From assembly GCA_963576725.1 (NCBI GenBank), contig OY755241.1:52641955-52705954 (forward strand): a stretch of 64,000 nucleotides of DNA, written 5' to 3'. Made by a program: the position numbers and the translations under genes. The DNA comes from Azorinus chamasolen (lineage: Eukaryota > Mollusca > Bivalvia > Cardiida > Solecurtidae). Below are positions 12,810-25,768 of this stretch, piece by piece (position 1 is the stretch's first letter; every line of letters begins with the position of its first letter). The notes beneath the pieces are model-generated. The model was not told the DNA's origin and made no database searches. It was given only the letters and a program-made list of their open reading frames with translations.

Positions 12810-14676
12810 AGATGAGGACGGTAAAATGGAAGTGGGGATATGTGTAGGGGGAGATGAGGACGGTAAAATGGAAGTGGGGATATGTGTAGGGGAGATGAGG
12901 ATGGTAAAATGGAAGTGGGGATGTGTAGGGGAGATGAGGACGGTAAAATGGAAGTGGGGATATGTGTAGGGGAGATGAGGACGGTAAAATGGAAGTGGGG
13001 ATGTGTAGGGGAGATGAGGACGATAAAATGGAAGTGGGGATATGTGTAGGGGAGATGAGGACGGTAAGTGGGGATATGTGTAGGGGAGATGAGGACGGTA
13101 AAATGGAAGTGGGGATAAGTGTAGGGGAGATGAGGACGATAAAATGGAAGTGGGGATATGTGTAGGGGAGATGAGGACGGTAAAATGGAAGTGGGGATAT
13201 GTGTAGGGGAGATGAGGACGGTAAAATGGAAGTGGGGATATGTGTAGGGGAGATGAGGACGGTAAGTGGGGATATGTGTAGGGGAGATGAGGACGGTAAA
13301 ATGGAAGTGGGGATAAGTGTAGGGGAGATGAGGACGATAAAACGGAAGTGGGGATATGTGTAGGGAAGATGAGGACGGTAAAATGGAAGTGGGGATATGT
13401 GTAGGGGAGATGAGGACGGTAAAATGGAAGTGGGGATATGTGTAGGGGAGATGAGGACGGTAAAATGGAAGAGGGGATATGTGTAGGGGAGATGAGGACG
13501 GTAAGTGGGGATATGTATAGGGGAGACGAGGACGGTAAAATGGAAGAGGGGAGATGAGGACGGTAAAATGGAAGTGGGGATATGGGTAGGGGAGATGAGG
13601 ACGGTAAGTGGGGATATGTGTAGGGGAGATGAGGACGGTAGAATGAAAGTGGGGATATGTGTAGTGGAGATGAGGACGGTAAAATGGAAGTGGGGATATG
13701 TGTAGGGGAGATGAGGACGGTAAAATGGAAGAGGGGAGATGAGGACGGTAAAATGTAAGTGGGGATATGTGTAGGGGAGATGAAGACGGTAAAATGGAAG
13801 AGGGGAGATGAGGACGGTAAAATGGAAGTGGGGATATGTGTAGGGGAGATGAGGACGGTAAAATGGAAGTGGGGATATGTGTAGGGGAGATGAGGACGGT
13901 AAGTGGGGATATGTATAGGGGAGACGAGGACGGTAAAATGGAAGAGGGGAGATGAGGACGGTAAAATGGAAGTGGGGATATGGGTAGGGGAGATGAGGAC
14001 GGTAAGTGGGGATATGTGTAGGGGAGATGAGGACGGTAAAATGAAAGTGGGGATATGTGTAGTGGAGATGAGGACGGTAAAATGGAAGTGGGGATATGTG
14101 TAGGGGAAATGAGGACGGTAAAATGGAAGAGGGGAGATGAGGACGGTAAAATGGAAGTGGGGATATGTGTAGGGGAGATGAGGACGGTAAAATGGAAGAG
14201 GGGAGATGAGGACGGTAAAATGGAAGTGGGGATATGTGTAGGGGAGATGAGGACAGTAAGTGGGGATATGTGTAGGGGAGATGAGGACGGTAAATGGAAG
14301 TGGGGATATGTGTAGGGGAGATGAGGACGGTAAAATGGTGGAAGTGGGGATATGTGTAGGGGAGATGAGGACGGTAAAATGGAAGTGGGGATATGTGTAG
14401 GGGAGATGAGGACGGTAAAATGGAAGTGGGGATATGTGTAGGGGAGATGAGGACGGTAAAATGGAATTGGGGATATGTGTTGGGGAGATGAGGACGGTAA
14501 AATGGAAGTGGAGATATGTGTAGGGGAGATGAGGACGGTAAAATGGAAGTGGGAATATGTGTAGGGGAGATGAGGACGGTAAAATGGAAGTGGGGATATG
14601 TGTAGGGGAGATGAGGACGGTAAAATGGAAGTGGGGATATGTGTAGGGGAGATGAGGACGGTAAAATGGAAGTGGG
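12810..14676 (+). repeat. 1,881-bp tandem duplication, left copy
   Basis: It matches 14,691-16,557 at a constant 1,881-bp offset. Shared private changes are GATGGT at 12,901/14,782, AAAATGTAAG at 13,752/15,633 and GATGAAGACGG at 13,789/15,670. It also contains a nested 398-bp duplication (GTATAGG marker at 13,505 and 13,903). I saw no length difference between the copies. Confidence 0.9.
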
Positions 14677-14690
14677 GTTATGTGTAGGGA

Positions 14691-16557
14691 AGATGAGGAC
14701 GGTAAAATGGAAGTGGGGATATGTGTAGGGGGAGATGAGGACGGTAAAATGGAAGTGGGGATATGTGTAGGGGAGATGAGGATGGTAAAATGGAAGTGGG
14801 GATGTGTAGGGGAGATGAGGACGGTAAAATGGAAGTGGGGATATGTGTAGGGGAGATGAGGACGGTAAAATGGAAGTGGGGATGTGTAGGGGAGATGAGG
14901 ACGATAAAATGGAAGTGGGGATATGTGTAGGGGAGATGAGGACGGTAAGTGGGGATATGTGTAGGGGAGATGAGGACGGTAAAATGGAAGTGGGGATAAG
15001 TGTAGGGGAGATGAGGACGATAAAATGGAAGTGGGGATATGTGTAGGGGAGATGAGGACGGTAAAATGGAAGTGGGGATATGTGTAGGGGAGATGAGGAC
15101 GGTAAAATGGAAGTGGGGATATGTGTAGGGGAGATGAGGACGGTAAGTGGGGATATGTGTAGGGGAGATGAGGACGGTAAAATGGAAGTGGGGATAAGTG
15201 TAGGGGAGATGAGGACGATAAAACGGAAGTGGGGATATGTGTAGGGAAGATGAGGACGGTAAAATGGAAGTGGGGATATGTGTAGGGGAGATGAGGACGG
15301 TAAAATGGAAGTGGGGATATGTGTAGGGGAGATGAGGACGGTAAAATGGAAGAGGGGATATGTGTAGGGGAGATGAGGACGGTAAGTGGGGATATGTATA
15401 GGGGAGACGAGGACGGTAAAATGGAAGAGGGGAGATGAGGACGGTAAAATGGAAGTGGGGATATGGGTAGGGGAGATGAGGACGGTAAGTGGGGATATGT
15501 GTAGGGGAGATGAGGACGGTAGAATGAAAGTGGGGATATGTGTAGTGGAGATGAGGACGGTAAAATGGAAGTGGGGATATGTGTAGGGGAGATGAGGACG
15601 GTAAAATGGAAGAGGGGAGATGAGGACGGTAAAATGTAAGTGGGGATATGTGTAGGGGAGATGAAGACGGTAAAATGGAAGAGGGGAGATGAGGACGGTA
15701 AAATGGAAGTGGGGATATGTGTAGGGGAGATGAGGACGGTAAAATGGAAGTGGGGATATGTGTAGGGGAGATGAGGACGGTAAGTGGGGATATGTATAGG
15801 GGAGACGAGGACGGTAAAATGGAAGAGGGGAGATGAGGACGGTAAAATGGAAGTGGGGATATGGGTAGGGGAGATGAGGACGGTAAGTGGGGATATGTGT
15901 AGGGGAGATGAGGACGGTAAAATGAAAGTGGGGATATGTGTAGTGGAGATGAGGACGGTAAAATGGAAGTGGGGATATGTGTAGGGGAAATGAGGACGGT
16001 AAAATGGAAGAGGGGAGATGAGGACGGTAAAATGGAAGTGGGGATATGTGTAGGGGAGATGAGGACGGTAAAATGGAAGAGGGGAGATGAGGACGGTAAA
16101 ATGGAAGTGGGGATATGTGTAGGGGAGATGAGGACAGTAAGTGGGGATATGTGTAGGGGAGATGAGGACGGTAAATGGAAGTGGGGATATGTGTAGGGGA
16201 GATGAGGACGGTAAAATGGTGGAAGTGGGGATATGTGTAGGGGAGATGAGGACGGTAAAATGGAAGTGGGGATATGTGTAGGGGAGATGAGGACGGTAAA
16301 ATGGAAGTGGGGATATGTGTAGGGGAGATGAGGACGGTAAAATGGAATTGGGGATATGTGTTGGGGAGATGAGGACGGTAAAATGGAAGTGGAGATATGT
16401 GTAGGGGAGATGAGGACGGTAAAATGGAAGTGGGAATATGTGTAGGGGAGATGAGGACGGTAAAATGGAAGTGGGGATATGTGTAGGGGAGATGAGGACG
16501 GTAAAATGGAAGTGGGGATATGTGTAGGGGAGATGAGGACGGTAAAATGGAAGTGGG
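14691..16557 (+). repeat. 1,881-bp tandem duplication, right copy
   Basis: This is the partner of 12,810-14,676, with all markers displaced by 1,881 bp, including the nested 398-bp pair (15,386 and 15,784). The junction is a GGTTATG/GGGAAGATG unit at about 14,671-14,711, consistent with misaligned exchange inside a monomer. Confidence 0.9.
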
Positions 16558-19500
16558 GATATGTGTAGGGGAGATGAGGACGGTAAAATGGAAGTGGGGT
16601 TATGTGTAGGGAAGATGAGGACGGTAAAATGGAAGTGGGGATATGTGTAGGGGAGATGAGGACGGTAAAATGGAAGTGGGGATATGTGTAGGGGAGATGA
16701 GGACGGTAAAATGGAAGTGGGGCTATGTGTAGGGGAGATGAGGACGGTAAAATGGAAGTGGGGATATGTGTAGGGGAGATGAGGACGGTAAAATGGAAGT
16801 GGGGATGTGTAGGGGAGAAGAGGACGGTAAAATGGAAGTGGGGATATGTGTAGGAGAGATGAGGACGGTAAAATGGAAGTGGGGATATGTGTAGGGGAGA
16901 TGAGGACGGTAAAATGGAAGTGGGGATATGTGTAGGGGAGATGAGGACGGTAAAATGGAAGTGGGGATATGTGTAGGGGAGATGAGGACGGTAAAATGGA
17001 AGTGGGGATATGTGTAGGGGGAGATGAGGACGGTAAAATGGAAGTGGGGATATGTGTAGGGGAGATGAGGATGGTAAAATGGAAGTGGGGATGTGTAGGG
17101 GAGATGAGGACGGTAAAATAGAAGTGAGGATATGTGTAGGGGAGATGAGGACGGTAAAATGGAAGTGGGGATGTGTAGGGGAGATGAGGACGATAAAATG
17201 GAAGTGGGGATATGTGTAGGGGAGATGAGGACGGTAAGTGGGGATATGTGTAGGGGAGATGAGGACGGTAAAATGGAAGTGGGGATAAGTGTAGGGGAGA
17301 TGAGGACGATAAAATGGAAGTGGGGATATGTGTAGGGGAGATGAGGACGGTAAAATGGAAGTGGGGATATGTGTAGGGGAGATGAGGACGGTAAAATGGA
17401 AGTGGGGATATGTGTAGGGGAGATGAGGACGGTAAAATGGAAGTGGGGATATGTGTAGGGGAGATGAGGACGGTAAAATGGAAGTGGGGATATGTGTAGG
17501 GGAGATGAGGACGGTAAGTGGGGATGTGTAGGGGAGATGAGGACGGTAAAATGGAAGTGGGGATATGTGTAGGGGAGATGAGGACGGTAAAATGGAAGTG
17601 GGGATAAGTGTAGGGGAGATGAGGACGATAAAACGGAAGTGGGGATATGTGTAGGGAAGATGAGGACGGTAAAATGGAAGTGGGGATATGTGTAGGGGAG
17701 ATGAGGACGGTAAAATGGAAGTGGGGATATGTGTAGGGGAGATGAGGACGGTAAAATGGAAGAGGGGATATGTGTAGGGGAGATGAGGACGGTAAGTGGG
17801 GATATGTATAGGGGAGACGAGGACGGTAAAATGGAAAACGGGAGAAGAGGACGGTAAAATGGAAGTGGGGATATGGGTAGGGGAGATGAGGACGGTAAGT
17901 GGGGATATGTGTAGGGGAGATGAGGACGGTAGAATGAAAGTGGGGATATGTGTAGTGGAGATGAGGACGGTAAAATGGAAGTGGGGATATGTGTAGGGGA
18001 GATGAGGACGGTAAAATGGAAGAGGGGAGATGAGGACGGTAAAATGGAAGTGGGGATATGTGTAGGGGAGATGAGGACGGTAAAATGGAAGAGGGGAGAT
18101 GAGGACGGTAAAATGGAAGTGGGGATATGTGTAGGGGAGATGAGGACAGTAAGTGGGGATATATGTAGGGGAGATGAGGACGGTAAATGGAAGTGGGGAT
18201 ATGTGTAGGGGAGATGAGGACGGTAAAATGGTGGAAGTGGGGATATGTGTAGGGGAGATGAGGACGGTAAAATGGAAGTGGGGATATGTGTAGGGGAGAT
18301 GAGGACGGTAAAATGGAAGTGGGGATATGTGTAGGGGAGATGAGGACGGTAAAATGGAATTGGGGATATGTGTTGGGGAGATGAGGACGGTAAAATGGAA
18401 GTGGAGATATGTGTAGGGGAGATGAGGACGGTAAAATGGAAGTGGGAATATGTGTAGGGGAGATGAGGACGGTAAAATGGAAGTGGGGATATGTGTAGGG
18501 GAGATGAGGACGGTAAAATGGAAGTGGGGATATGTGTAGGGGAGATGAGGACGGTAAAATGGAAGTGGGGATATGTGTAGGGGAGATGAGGACGGTAAAA
18601 TGGAAGTGGGGTTATGTGTAGGGAAGATGAGGACGGTAAAATGGAAGTGGGGATATGTGTAGGGGAGATGAGGACGGTAAAATGGAAGTGGGGATATGTG
18701 TAGGGGAGATGAGGACGGTAAAATGGAAGTGGGGCTAAGTGTAGGGGAGATGAGGACGGTAAAATGGAAGTGGGGATATGTGTAGGGGAGATGAGGACGG
18801 TAAAATGGAAGTGGGGATGTGTAGGGGAGAAGAGGACGGTAAAATGGAAGTGGGGATAGGTGTAGGAGAGATGAGGACGGTAAAATGGAAGTGGGGATAT
18901 GTGTAGGGGAGATGAGGACGGAAAAATGGAAGTGGGGATATGTGTAGGGGAGATGAGGACGGTAAAATGGAAGTGGGGATATGTGTAGGGGAGATGAGGA
19001 CGGTAAAATGGAAGTGGGGATATGTGTAGGGGGAGATGAGGACGGTAAAATGGAAGTGGGGATATGTGTAGGGGAGATGATGACGGTAAAATGGAAGTGG
19101 GGATATGTGTAGGGGAAATGAGGACGGTAAAATGGAAGTGGGGATATGTGTAGGGGAGATGAGGACGGTAAAATGGAAGTGGGGATGTGTAGGGGAGATG
19201 AGGACGATAAAATGGAAGTGGGGATATGTGTAGGGGAGATGAGGACGGTAAGTGGGGATATGTGTAGGGGAGATGAGGACGGTAAAATGGAAGTGGGGAT
19301 AAGTGTAGGGGAGATGAGGACGATAAAATGGAAGTGGGGATATGTGTAGGGGAGATGAGGACGGTAAAATGGAAGTGGGGATATGTGTAGGGGAGATGAG
19401 GACGGTAAAATGGAAGTGGGGATATGTGTAGGGGAAATGAGGACAGTAAAATGGAAGAGGGGAGATGAGGACGGTAAAATGGAAGTGGGGATATGTGTAG

Positions 19501-21141
19501 GGGAGATGAGGACGGTAAAATGGAAGTGGGAATATGTGTAGGGGAGATGAGGACGGTAAAATGGAAGTGGGGATATGTGTAGGGGAGATGAGGACGGTAA
19601 AATGGAAGTGGGGATATGTGTAGGGGAGATGAGGACGGTAAAATGGAAGTGGGAATATGTGTAGGGGAGATGAGGACGGTAAAATGGAAGTGGGGATATG
19701 TGTAGGGGAGATGAGGACGGTAAGTGGGGATATGTGTAGGGGAAATGAGGACGGTAAAATGGAAGAGGGGAGATGAGGACGGTAAGTGGGGATGTGTAGG
19801 GGAGATGAGGACGGTAAAATGGAAGTGGGGATATGTGTAGGGGAGATGAGGACGGTAAAATGGAAGTGGGGAGATGAGGACGGTAAAATGGAAGAGGGGA
19901 TATGTGTATGGGAGATGAGGACGGTAAGTGGGGATGTGTAGGGGAGATGAGGACGGTAAAATGGAAGTGGGGATATGTGTAGGGGAGATGAGGACGGTAA
20001 AATGGAAGTTGGGATATGTGTAGGGGAGATGAGGACGGTAAAATTGAAGTGGGGATATGTGTAGGGGAGATGAGGACGGTAAAATGGAAGTGGGGATATG
20101 TGTAGGGGAGATGAGGACGGTAAGTGGGGATATGTGTAGGGGAGATGAGGACGGTAAATGGAAGTGGGGATATGTGTAGGGGAGATGAGGACGGTAAAAT
20201 GGAAGTGGGGATATGTGTAGGGGAGATGAGGACGGTAAAATGGAAGTGGGGATATGTGTAGGGGAGATGAGGACGGTAAAATGGAAGTGGGGATATGTGT
20301 AGGGGAGATGAGGACGGTAAGTGGGGATATGTGTAGGGGAGATGAGGACGGTAAAATGGAAGTGGGGATAAGTGTAGGGGAGATGAGGACGATAAAACGG
20401 AAGTGGGGATATGTGTAGGGAAGATGAGGACGGTAAAATGGAAGTGGGGATATGTGTAGGGGAGATGAGGACGGTAAAATGGAAGTGGGGATATGTGTAG
20501 GGGAGATGAGGACGGTAAAATGGAAGAGGGGATATGTGTAGGGGAGATGAGGACGGTAAGTGGGGATATGTATAGGGGAGACGAGGACGGTAAAATGGAA
20601 GAGGGGAGATGAGGACGGTAAAATGGAAGTGGGGATATGGGTAGGGGAGATGAGGACGGTAAGTGGGGATATGTGTAGGGGAGATGAGGACGGTAGAATG
20701 AAAGTGGGGATATGTGTAGTGGAGATGAGGACGGTAAAATGGAAGTGGGGATATGTGTAGGGGAAATGAGGACGGTAAAATGGAAGAGGGGAGATGAGGA
20801 CGGTAAAATGGAAGTGGGGATATGTGTAGGGGAGATGAGGACGGTAAAATGGAAGAGGGGAGATGAGGACGGTAAAATGGAAGTGGGGATATGTGTAGGG
20901 GAGATGAGGACAGTAAGTGGGGATATGTGTAGGGGAGATGAGGACGGTAAATGGAAGTGGGGATATGTGTAGGGGAGATGAGGACGGTAAAATGGTGGAA
21001 GTGGGGATATGTGTAGGGGAGATGAGGACGGTAAAATGGAAGTGGGGATATGTGTAGGGGAGATGAGGACGGTAAAATGGAAGTGGGGATATGTGTAGGG
21101 GAGATGAGGACGGTAAAATGGAATTGGGGATATGTGTTGGG
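16530..21141 (+). repeat. 4.6-kb tandem duplication, left copy
   Basis: It matches about 21,142-25,768. Diagnostic variants shared only by the two copies include GAAGTGAGG at 17,121, GGGAGAAGAGG at 17,840, ATATATGTAGG at 18,159, GGCTAAGTG at 18,733 and GATAGGTGTAGG at 18,855. The offset starts at 4,612 bp and ends at 4,600 bp. The few length changes that account for this can each be located in the right copy. Confidence 0.9.
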
Positions 21142-24100
21142 GAGATGAGGACGGTAAAATGGAAGTGGGGATATGTGTAGGGGAGATGAGGACGGTAAAA
21201 TGGAAGTGGGGTTATGTGTAGGGAAGATGAGGACGGTAAAATGGAAGTGGGGATATGTGTAGGGGAGATGAGGACGGTAAAATGGAAGTGGGGATATGTG
21301 TAGGGGAGATGAGGACGGTAAAATGGAAGTGGGGCTATGTGTAGGGGAGATGAGGACGGTAAAATGGAAGTGGGGATATGTGTAGGGGAGATGAGGACGG
21401 TAAAATGGAAGTGGGGATGTGTAGGGGAGAAGAGGACGGTAAAATGGAAGTGGGGATATGTGTAGGAGAGATGAGGACGGTAAAATGGAAGTGGGGATAT
21501 GTGTAGGGGAGATGAGGACGGTAAAATGGAAGTGGGGATATGTGTAGGGGAGATGAGGACGGTAAAATGGAAGTGGGGATATGTGTAGGGGAGATGAGGA
21601 CGGTAAAATGGAAGTGGGGATATGTGTAGGGGGAGATGAGGACGGTAAAATGGAAGTGGGGATATGTGTAGGGGAGATGAGGATGGTAAAATGGAAGTGG
21701 GGATGTGTAGGGGAGATGAGGACGGTAAAATGGAAGTGAGGATATGTGTAGGGGAGATGAGGACGGTAAAATGGAAGTGGGGATGTGTAGGGGAGATGAG
21801 GACGATAAAATGGAAGTGGGGATATGTGTAGGGGAGATGAGGACGGTAAGTGGGGATATGTGTAGGGGAGATGAGGACGGTAAAATGGAAGTGGGGATAA
21901 GTGTAGGGGAGATGAGGACGATAAAATGGAAGTGGGGATATGTGTAGGGGAGATGAGGACGGTAAAATGGAAGTGGGGATATGTGTAGGGGAGATGAGGA
22001 CGGTAAAATGGAAGTGGGGATATGTGTAGGGGAGATGAGGACGGTAAAATGGAAGTGGGGATATGTGTAGGGGAGATGAGGACGGTAAAATGGAAGTGGG
22101 GATATGTGTAGGGGAGATGAGGACGGTAAGTGGGGATGTGTAGGGGAGATGAGGACGGTAAAATGGAAGTGGGGATATGTGTAGGGGAGATGAGGACGGT
22201 AAAATGGAAGTGGGGATAAGTGTAGGGGAGATGAGGACGATAAAACGGAAGTGGGGATATGTGTAGGGAAGATGAGGACGGTAAAATGGAAGTGGGGATA
22301 TGTGTAGGGGAGATGAGGACGGTAAAATGGAAGTGGGGATATGTGTAGGGGAGATGAGGACGGTAAAATGGAAGAGGGGATATGTGTAGGGGAGATGAGG
22401 ACGGTAGTGGGGATATGTATAGGGGAGACGAGGACGGTAAAATGGAAGACGGGAGAAGAGGACGGTAAAATGGAAGTGGGGATATGTGTAGGGGAGATGA
22501 GGACGGTAAGTGGGGATATGTGTAGGGGAGATGAGGACGGTAGAATGAAAGTGGGGATATGTGTAGTGGAGATGAGGACGGTAAAATGGAAGTGGGGATA
22601 TGTGTAGGGGAGATGAGGACGGTAAAATGGAAGAGGGGAGATGAGGACGGTAAAATGGAAGTGGGGATATGTGTAGGGGAGATGAGGACGGTAAAATGGA
22701 AGAGGGGAGATGAGGACGGTAAAATGGAAGTGGGGATATGTGTAGGGGAGATGAGGACAGTAAGTGGGGATATATGTAGGGGAGATGAGGACGGTAAATG
22801 GAAGTGGGGATATGTGTAGGGGAGATGAGGACGGTAAAATGGTGGAAGTGGGGATATGTGTAGGGGAGATGAGGACGGTAAAATGGAAGTGGGGATATGT
22901 GTAGGGGAGATGAGGACGGTAAAATGGAAGTGGGGATATGTGTAGGGGAGATGAGGACGGTAAAATGGAATTGGGGATATGTGTTGGGGAGATGAGGACG
23001 GTAAAATGGAAGTGGAGATATGTGTAGGGGAGATGAGGACGGTAAAATGGAAGTGGGAATATGTGTAGGGGAGATGAGGACGGTAAAATGGAAGTGGGGA
23101 TATGTGTAGGGGAGATGAGGACGGTAAAATGGAAGTGGGGATATGTGTAGGGGAGATGAGGACGGTAAAATGGAAGTGGGGATATGTGTAGGGGAGATGA
23201 GGACGGTAAAATGGAAGTGGGGTTATGTGTAGGGAAGATGAGGACGGTAAAATGGAAGTGGGGATATGTGTAGGGGAGATGAGGACGGTAAAATGGAAGT
23301 GGGGATATGTGTAGGGGAGATGAGGACGGTAAAATGGAAGTGGGGCTAAGTGTAGGGGAGATGAGGACGGTAAAATGGAAGTGGGGATATGTGTAGGGGA
23401 GATGAGGACGGTAAAATGGAAGTGGGGATGTGTAGGGGAGAAGAGGACGGTAAAATGGAAGTGGGGATAGGTGTAGGAGAGATGAGGACGGTAAAATGGA
23501 AGTGGGGATATGTGTAGGGGAGATGAGGACGGAAAAATGGAAGTGGGGATATGTGTAGGGGAGATGAGGACGGTAAAATGGAAGTGGGGATATGTGTAGG
23601 GGAGATGAGGACGGTAAAATGGAAGTGGGGATATGTGTAGGGGGAGATGAGGACGGTAAAATGGAAGTGGGGATATGTGTAGGGGAGATGAGGACGGTAA
23701 AATGGAAGTGGGGATGTGTAGGGGAAATGAGGACGGTAAAATGGAAGTGGGGATATGTGTAGGGGAGATGAGGACGGTAAAATGGAAGTGGGGATGTGTA
23801 GGGGAGATGAGGACGATAAAATGGAAGTGGGGATATGTGTAGGGGAGATGAGGACGGTAAGTGGGGATATGTGTAGGGGAGATGAGGACGGTAAAATGGA
23901 AGTGGGGATAAGTGTAGGGGAGATGAGGACGATAAAATGGAAGTGGGGATATGTGTAGGGGAGATGAGGACGGTAAAATGGAAGTGGGGATATGTGTAGG
24001 GGAGATGAGGACGGTAAAATGGAAGTGGGGATATGTGTAGGGGAAATGAGGACGGTAAAATGGAAGAGGGGAGATGAGGACGGTAAAATGGAAGTGGGGA

Positions 24101-25768
24101 TATGTGTAGGGGAGATGAGGACGGTAAGTGGGGATATGTGTAGGGGAGATGAGGACGGTAAATGGAAGTGGGGATATGTGTAGGGGAGATGAGGACGGTA
24201 AAATGGAAGTGGGGATATGTGTAGGGGAGATGAGGACGGTAAAATGGAAGTGGGGATATGTGTAGGGGAGATGAGGACGGTAAAATGGAAGTGGGGATAT
24301 GTGTAGGGGAGATGAGGACGGTAAGTGGGGATATGTGTAGGGGAAATGAGGACGGTAAAATGGAAGAGGGGAGATGAGGACGGTAAGTGGGGATGTGTAG
24401 GGGAGATGAGGACGGTAAAATGGAAGTGGGGATATGTGTAGGGGAGATGAGGACGGTAAAATGGAAGTGGGGAGATGAGGACGGTAAATGGAAGAGGGGA
24501 TATGTGTATGGGAGATGAGGACGGTAAGTGGGGATGTGTAGGGGAGATGAGGACGGTAAAATGGAAGTGGGGATATGTGTAGGGGAGATGAGGACGGTAA
24601 AATGGAAGTTGGGATATGTGTAGGGGAGATGAGGACGGTAAAATTGAAGTGGGGATATGTGTAGGGGAGATGAGGACGGTAAAATGGAAGTGGGGATATG
24701 TGTAGGGGAGATGAGGACGGTAAGTGGGGATATGTGATGGGGAGATGAGGACGGTAAATGGAAGTGGGGATATGTGTAGGGGAGATGAGGACGGTAAAAT
24801 GGAAGTGGGGATATGTGTAGGGGAGATGAGGACGGTAAAATGGAAGTGGGGATATGTGTAGGGGAGATGAGGACGGTAAAATGGAAGTGGGGATATGTGT
24901 AGGGGAGATGAGGACGGTAAGTGGGGATATGTGTAGGGGAGATGAGGACGGTAAAATGGAAGTGGGGATAAGTGTAGGGGAGATGAGGACGATAAAACGG
25001 AAGTGGGGATATGTGTAGGGAAGATGAGGACGGTAAAATGGAAGTGGGGATATGTGTAGGGGAGATGAGGACGGTAAAATGGAAGTGGGGATATGTGTAG
25101 GGGAGATGAGGACGGTAAAATGGAAGAGGGGATATGTGTAGGGGAGATGAGGACGGTAAGTGGGGATATGTATAGGGGAGACGAGGACGGTAAAATGGAA
25201 GAGGGGAGATGAGGACGGTAAAATGGAAGTGGGGATATGGGTAGGGGAGATGAGGACGGTAAGTGGGGATATGTGTAGGGGAGATGAGGACGGTAGAATG
25301 AAAGTGGGGATATGTGTAGTGGAGATGAGGACGGTAAAATGGAAGTGGGGATATGTGTAGGGGAAATGAGGACGGTAAAATGGAAGAGGGGAGATGAGGA
25401 CGGTAAAATGGAAGTGGGGATATGTGTAGGGGAGATGAGGACGGTAAAATGGAAGAGGGGAGATGAGGACGGTAAAATGGAAGTGGGGATATGTGTAGGG
25501 GAGATGAGGACAGTAAGTGGGGATATGTGTAGGGGAGATGAGGACGGTAAATGGAAGTGGGGATATGTGTAGGGGAGATGAGGACGGTAAAATGGTGGAA
25601 GTGGGGATATGTGTAGGGGAGATGAGGACGGTAAAATGGAAGTGGGGATATGTGTAGGGGAGATGAGGACGGTAAAATGGAAGTGGGGATATGTGTAGGG
25701 GAGATGAGGACGGTAAAATGGAATTGGGGATATGTGTTGGGGAGATGAGGACGGTAAAATGGAAGTGG
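21142..25768 (+). repeat. 4.6-kb tandem duplication, right copy
   Basis: This is the partner of 16,530-21,141. Differences found are a 1-bp loss making a 33-mer at 22,374-22,406, an AT loss near 23,711, a net 8-bp change near 24,125-24,160 (34-mer plus 40-mer where the left copy has full units) and a 1-bp A-run loss near 24,487. Otherwise the private markers recur at the expected positions (21,733; 22,451; 22,770; 23,343; 23,466). Confidence 0.9.
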
